From Lepus europaeus (lineage: Eukaryota; Chordata; Mammalia; Lagomorpha; Leporidae): a DNA stretch of 64,000 bases. Below, piece by piece: positions 58,670-64,000 of the stretch; position 1 is the stretch's first letter; each line of letters opens with the position of its first letter. The stretch is from contig NC_084837.1 of the NCBI RefSeq assembly GCF_033115175.1, positions 69,339,266 through 69,403,265 of the forward strand. The letters are read 5' to 3'. The notes under the pieces are model-generated. The model was not told where the DNA came from, ran no database searches, and was given only the letters and a program-made list of their open reading frames with translations. Position numbers and translations under genes: made by a program.

Positions 58670-59010
58670 TGGCACTGGGAATATTTCGTGCATTGACCTG
58701 TGAACTTAATTCCATGGATAAGTCATGGATTCTACCTTCCAGGAACTCAGTCTAATCAGAAAGCTGGGCAAGTGGCTGGACAGTGCTACCTGCCATGGCA
58801 ACTCCTCTATGGAAATGAGTGGAGAATCATGGGAGGAGACTGGGGAGAGGGATGGGACAGGTTTTAAAGTGGTGGTGAGCCCAAAGGAACAATTGGGAAT
58901 TTGCCAGTCAGAGAAGCTGTGGAAGGCATTCCAGAGCCAGAGAGCAGCAAGAGCAAGGGGTAGGAAGCCTCAGCAGGGCTGGCAACTTGCAGAGTTGATG
59001 CGTAAGTGGA
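58670..59010 (-). mobile_element. L2-type relic, reverse
   Basis: 'gattctaccttccaggaact', 'cagtctaatcagaaagctgg', 'gtggaaggcattccagagcc', 'agagagcagcaagagcaagg' follow the reverse L2-associated order. The 96-codon frame here is repeat-derived. Confidence 0.55.
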
Positions 59011-59084
59011 AATAGGAATGTGACTGATTATTGGAGCACAGGCACAAAGCAATGCCAGTCTACTGGGTTGAAGCAAACTTCGAC

Positions 59085-59240
59085 TAAATAAAGCACTGAT
59101 AATAATACTCCTTCTTCACACTTGAACAGCACCTTTACAGTTTACAAAGTATTTTTACTCAAATTTTCTCACTTGTCCCTTAAAAAAAAAACATGATGAG
59201 GTAGTCAGCAGAGATGCTCCCTTATCTCATCTGCAAGAGG
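59085..59240 (-). mobile_element. MIR relic, reverse
   Basis: 'cttgaacagcacctttacag', 'tttacaaagtatttttactc', 'aaattttctcacttgtccct' and 'gaggtagtcagcagagatgc' match part of reverse MIR. Confidence 0.5.
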
Positions 59241-60261
59241 TGAGACAGGAGGGAGCAGGAAGGCTGCAGAAGCCCACATGTGCAGGTGCAGGTGCAGTTG
59301 GTGCCTTGCTGCCAGGGATCCTCCTGTTATTACAGTGGCCTCCATTTCTTCTCCCTGGGGCAGTGAAGAGACACAGAGGCAAGAAGATGTGACCAACTCA
59401 CTCAGTGAGGTACTGGTTAGGGCTTGGGAATTGTAGTTAGTGAATCTCTTGAATCAGGACCCCTTGTTGGGTTGGGGGTTGCATTTGCATTAATGGCTGC
59501 CTCTTCTGTTGAGTCCCTACTAATCAGAACATGCCTGGGACTGTCAGCACGCATAGCACAGAAGGGGCAGTTCTTCCTCTCCACCCAACTTGGTACAGAC
59601 ATGACCACTGAGAAAGAAACCCACAGGGTCATCCTGTCTTTCCACCAGTCCTGCTAGAACTTGTTGTTGCAACCCCATCTTGTCCCTATATCCTTTGTAC
59701 AAAAAGAACTCATACCTTCCACCTTACCTGGTTTTTAATCCTTTGTTTTTATCCAAGCAATGCAAGTGTGTAGTAAGGGGAAGAAGAGAAGGCAGGAGGA
59801 GAAAGGAAGCAAATCACTTTTCCTTCCAAAGATAATTAGGCTAATTTCTCTTTTCACCATTGTTCAACTTTTTTGCATGTCTATAGCAACACTTTTTTTT
59901 AATACCACCCCCAGGATGCTTTCTGTGACTAAGATAGAATTTGGAGCCCCAAGTCCAAGGCTCTGCTCAATGTAGGAAAGGAATATCATTGGAATATTCT
60001 AAGTCCTATGTGGCGATTTCGGTGATCGCAAAAATCAGTGGAAGCCTTAATCTTCCTGTGGTCGTATCTGCAGCTCTAATGTGAATGCCTGCACATTTCA
60101 TACTACAGCATGGTTAATGGGTTTGGTGTGTGTCTGTTCATTACCAGTGATCACGGGTGACCTATCATTAGCAGTTTATCATCAGTACACAAAGTGTTCT
60201 TTAGAGAGTTTCCAAATGTTTTCTTGACAAGAATTGCACACAACAATTTATTCAACAAATT
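59241..60261. other. Unannotated stretch
   Basis: No recognised repeat or exon. A short GTGCAGGTGCAGGTGCAGTT repeat sits at 59279-59298. Confidence 0.4.
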
Positions 60262-60478
60262 TAAGCTAGTGGCTATGGTGTGCAGGTCCCACATCTAAGT
60301 CCCTGGATTTGGTTTCCAGCTCTGGGCCCTGACCCCAGCTTCCTGCATTGCGCAGAGGCAGCAGTGATATAGTTGGGTTCCTACAACTCATGTAGGATGC
60401 ATGCATTGAGTTCCTGGCTCCCAGGCTTTTGAGGAGTGAACCAGTAGATGGAAACTCTGCCTCCTGTCTTTCTGAGAG
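60262..60478 (+). mobile_element. CSINE, old and partly deleted
   Basis: 'gctagtggctatggtgtgca' head, 'ggatttggtttccagctctg', 'gttcctggctcccaggcttt', 'aggagtgaaccagtagatgg', then 'ctctgcctcctgtctttct'. Tail lost. Strongly diverged. Confidence 0.7.
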
Positions 60479-60539
60479 GACACAGCCCCTGCACACAAGG
60501 CAGTCACACTGGTATGGGGGTGAGTGAAGAAATTGGGAA

Positions 60540-60775
60540 AATAAGGAAATGCAATGCTATGTAGAATGTGCTCTGATAAAAGTAAGCACAGGTTTTGGTG
60601 GCAGAGGAAGGACAAGGGGGAGGATCCTGGTAAGAAGTGATTTCTCATTGGGATTCAGCCATGGGAAGGAAAAGGAAAGAACGCAGAGGGTGTTCCAGAC
60701 CTTGAGAACAAAACATGCAACAGCAGAAAGTCAGGAGAAGCCAGGCCTGATGCTGGACTGATAGGGCTCCTTGCA
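60540..60775 (-). mobile_element. L2-type relic, reverse
   Basis: 'atgctatgtagaatgtgctc', 'gaacgcagagggtgttccag', 'accttgagaacaaaacatgc', 'agcagaaagtcaggagaagc' fit the reverse L2-associated order. Confidence 0.5.
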
Positions 60776-63700
60776 CGCCCAGAATACAGGGTGGTAACAG
60801 AAGAGCCCCCCACTGCTGTCCCCTGGTCTCTCCTGGGCCCTACAGTTGTCAGGCCACTGCTGAATGTCGCTGTGGAAACTTGTTTTTATTTTTGTCTCTC
60901 AACTCCATTTGGAGTCTCTCTGAGGTTTGCCATAGGAGTGACAGGAAGAATAGTGGATCTGCAGATGAATGAGCCAGAAGCCTCCCACTTGCTGTAGAGC
61001 CTCAAGAAATTCCTTAAAATCCGTGCCTGAAAGGTGGAGACTAGTTCAGCATTTACCAAGTCAATAACAGGTATCAGACCCTGGGAAGGGTGCACAGTTA
61101 TGAAGATGAAGCAGATGAAAGGGCTTCACTGGAGATGGAAATTCTATCCCAAACCTTTAAAGGACAGCATAGCTAAGACACCTGCTTTGAAAAGCATTAA
61201 AACCCATCCAAAGCTGAAAGTTCCTTCCTGGTCTAGCTTGCGTATGGCTGAGACTGGGGGCCTGATATCCCTCATGTAAGTTTATGGAAATATTGCCATC
61301 AGCTATGTTTGGGGGTGCAGAGCGGGGCTGAGAAAACTAGATACAGATCCTGAGTGTATGTGAAGCGCCTTGTGCAGCATATCATACTATGTAAAGGAGA
61401 CGTTAGACAAGATGCGTTCACTGGGGGGAGGAGAGGCCTGAGCCCCTAGCCCTGGGCCCAGGGAAGCTGCAGGTATTACTCCAAAGCTGTGTTTCCCAAG
61501 GCCACATGGTTATGGGAGAAGCACACCCTCTGCCATTCCATCTGGGACACCCTCAGAACGCCAAGTCCACATTTGTAAGTGCCAAGCAAGAGCTACTCCA
61601 TGTTCAACACATCTGTCAGCTTGCACTACAAAGCCATGTGTGCCTGGCCCTTAGAGATCAGAGGCAGAGACTGCAGAGCTCTCTGCCTGGGGTTCAGAGG
61701 GAGCACATGCACTTTGTATCCTAGGCAACCCCAATGCTGTATGAAAAATTAAGAAGTGTGAATTGGGAATCATTTTACTTTGAGTAAATGGCCTTTTACA
61801 ACCCGAGCACTAAACTCAAAATCATAAAATCTCACTTTTGGAAGAGACCTTTGAGATCTCCTACATTCTGGCTCCACCTCTCATTATACAGGTGAGGACG
61901 CTGAAGCTGCAGGAGGGGCTGGTTCCTCAGAGGCTAAGGCGGGAGTAGAATCCAGGTTGCCTAACTCCCTGTTATCTCCAGGTGTGTTTAATGTCTGGCC
62001 TAAGATTAACATCCCTGGGGTGATTCATAAGGAGAGGTGAGAATTAATGTAGATAAGGGTGCGTGATTACCTCTGGCGTAAGAACCACCAGCCCTTCCCC
62101 AAGGTTGTATCTTTGCTCTTGAACAGGCTGCCCAGTGCTCACCCCACCTAACAAGCATGATTTTGTGCTTGCCATGTGCCAGGTAAGCTCTTTACCGTGA
62201 GGGAGCTCTTGCAAGAACTCATTCAGGGATGACTCTAGACAACAATAATGTGCTGCATGTTTTGTTTAAAAAAAAAAAGCTAGAAGAAAGGATTTCCATG
62301 CTAAGTGTTTGAGGAGATAGATCTGTTTACCCTGATTTGAACATAATACAATGTATTCATGTATGCAGACATCTCATGGTATCTCATGAATATGTGCAAT
62401 TTTTATATATCAGTTACAAATAAAATAAAACAGGAACTCAGGTTGCTACTGGTATTGGCTTCAGTTTACAAGGTAAAGAGAGATGAAAAGTGGTTAGCTA
62501 GCTTGTGCAAAGTCAGGGCCTGGTTAGACAGCCAAACCAGGGGCCCTCGCTCCGGCAGTCTAGCTCCAGAGCCCAGTCCTTCACCGCTGTCCACTTCCCA
62601 GCTCCAGTCAGCTTCCTTCCCAACAATAGCAAGGATCTAGCTTTGCTCACGCCCTCTTGGCCTGCCTTGCATTGATCTAATAAAAACTGGCAAGCGAGAC
62701 TGTAAGGACTAGTATGTGTTTACTTAAACTCCCTTTTTATCTCTGCGGACCCAGAGGTTCCAAAAGTTCATCATCCATCAGATATAGATCCCAGACAAAG
62801 ATCAGCACATGAGTCACAGAGGCTCTGATTCTAGTCCAGACTGGCCTTTCCCAAAGCTTTGCTGGTCATAAAATTTACTTGCTTCTCACTCTTGGTCACG
62901 ACTTCATTCCTACTCCAGAATCATTCAGCTGAACCTAACTCAGCAGAGACTTCATTTCCATTGTGAGGACAAAATACATTTAAGAAAATAATCATTTTGA
63001 AAAAATATACCAACTCATAGGAAGTCACAATAATAGTTCAGAGAGTCACCCTTCACCCAGAAAGTACATTTTAGAAAACAGCAGAACTGATTAGGGAATG
63101 CTGATGTTGGTAATACTTTGGATCCTTGTGAACCAGCTGGCAATCCTGTCTACACTGGCAATAGACAAGCAACTGTCACTGTATTTTCAAATTCAGAGGA
63201 CAGATTCAAAGTCCATATTTTTGGCGAACAGAAAATCAAAGGACTTGGATGAGGAATTCTTGGCTTTTTTATAGAGGGACCATTTTTCTTTCTTTGGGTT
63301 GTTAGAGTTTTAATCCAGGAAACCTTTCAACAGCTGCTTTAAAGCATGAACCTCTGGTGAGGTGGTTTGCAGGATACCAAGCACAAAGAAATGAGCTCCT
63401 TAAAACATAGTGAGTCCGGTTGTTGTTGGCAGTGATGACACACACAGATCCCTGGACTCTTGACAACTGGGTTCTGCACTGGCGTCACCATCCTTGGATC
63501 ATACGTTGCTTAATTCATCTACGTCTTCCTTCCCTTTGTCAGACAGGAATAGAAGCAGCAGCATACCCTCAGCCCTTCTTGCCTGGGTATGGTTCGTATT
63601 TGGAAACCTGAAGAAAGCATTATGGAGGACATTGAAAGCTAGGGCCACATAGTGGTTGCATCAGACCAGTCAATGGAATCAGAACAAACATGCTCTACTC

Positions 63701-64000
63701 CTGTCATCCCAGCCCAGGGGGCAGAACCAGGCATAGACCCAGGCCCTATTATCCTGAACAGAATGTCACATGCAAGCCATATGGCAGCCCCAGCAGGTCA
63801 TCTGGTAGAAAAAGCTGATGTTCCAAAGATAGGCTGAGTCCTTTGGCATCTCTGTCAACTCTCAGAGCCTTGAGTCCTGCCTTTGTTAGAATGGCTCCTT
63901 TTCCTGGAGGCAGAAGGGGAGCAGCCTGGGCTGGCTGGGACTGTGTGTATGGAGGAGATAACAAAGAAAAGGCTTTTCATTTCTCTTGTCACTAGTTAGC
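60776..64000. other. Unannotated right end of window
   Basis: No coding exon recognised. Weak old-repeat patches lie near 61815-61915 ('cacttttggaagagaccttt ... tcattatacaggtgagga') and 62135-62225 ('gtgcttgccatgtgccaggt'). Open frames of 60-93 codons are featureless. If the CpG-island gene continues to the right, this is still its intron. Confidence 0.4.

Overview
The window reads as mammalian nuclear DNA, almost certainly lagomorph (rabbit or a close relative). The main evidence is about twenty copies of the tRNA-derived lagomorph C-repeat SINE (CSINE): a GGGGCCGGCGCYGTGGC-type head, a (CT)n tract, and a CAAATAAATAAATAAATCTTT or poly-A tail. The rest of the repeat background is typical of eutherians: MIR, LINE2, MER5A-like hAT relics, MaLR (MLT1-type) LTRs, L1 ORF2 and 3'-end fragments, and a HAL1-like piece. 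There is no bacterial-style gene organisation, no tRNA or rRNA gene, no CRISPR array and no intact transposon.

Layout. Positions 1-34,800 look like intergenic or upstream sequence. They are crowded with CSINEs (roughly one per 2 kb), old MIR/L2 relics, and a block of L1-derived DNA at about 17.2-22.8 kb. Positions 34,800-36,640 are free of young SINEs and lead into a CpG island at about 36,640-38,560. This island carries the best gene evidence in the window: a GC-rich, mostly non-coding first exon on the + strand, with a good splice donor at 37346/37347. A second possible first exon has a donor at 38344/38345. From 37.35 kb to the end I see no convincing coding exon, so this part is most simply read as a long first intron, or intron plus downstream sequence, of the gene starting in the island. 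I cannot name the gene: the exon visible here is 5'UTR-like, and I do not recognise its sequence with confidence.

A stretch of about 18 kb (34,777-52,740) centred on the island contains no CSINE, while both flanks do. Old MIR, L2 and MLT1 relics are present inside the gap, so only recent insertions are missing. Such insertion-poor zones often surround promoters of tightly regulated developmental genes; that reading is an inference.

Most open reading frames of 60-150 codons here come from SINE or LINE sequence, from GC-rich island sequence, or from triplet microsatellites, and are not annotated as genes. I did not find a clearly new biological system. The items most worth checking are the strong-context upstream ORF in the CpG-island exon, the SINE-free zone, two consecutive SINE insertions into one target site, a full-consensus CTCF-like site at 30.29 kb, and one protein-like minus-strand open frame near 5.6-5.9 kb with an acceptor-like sequence at its 5' edge.
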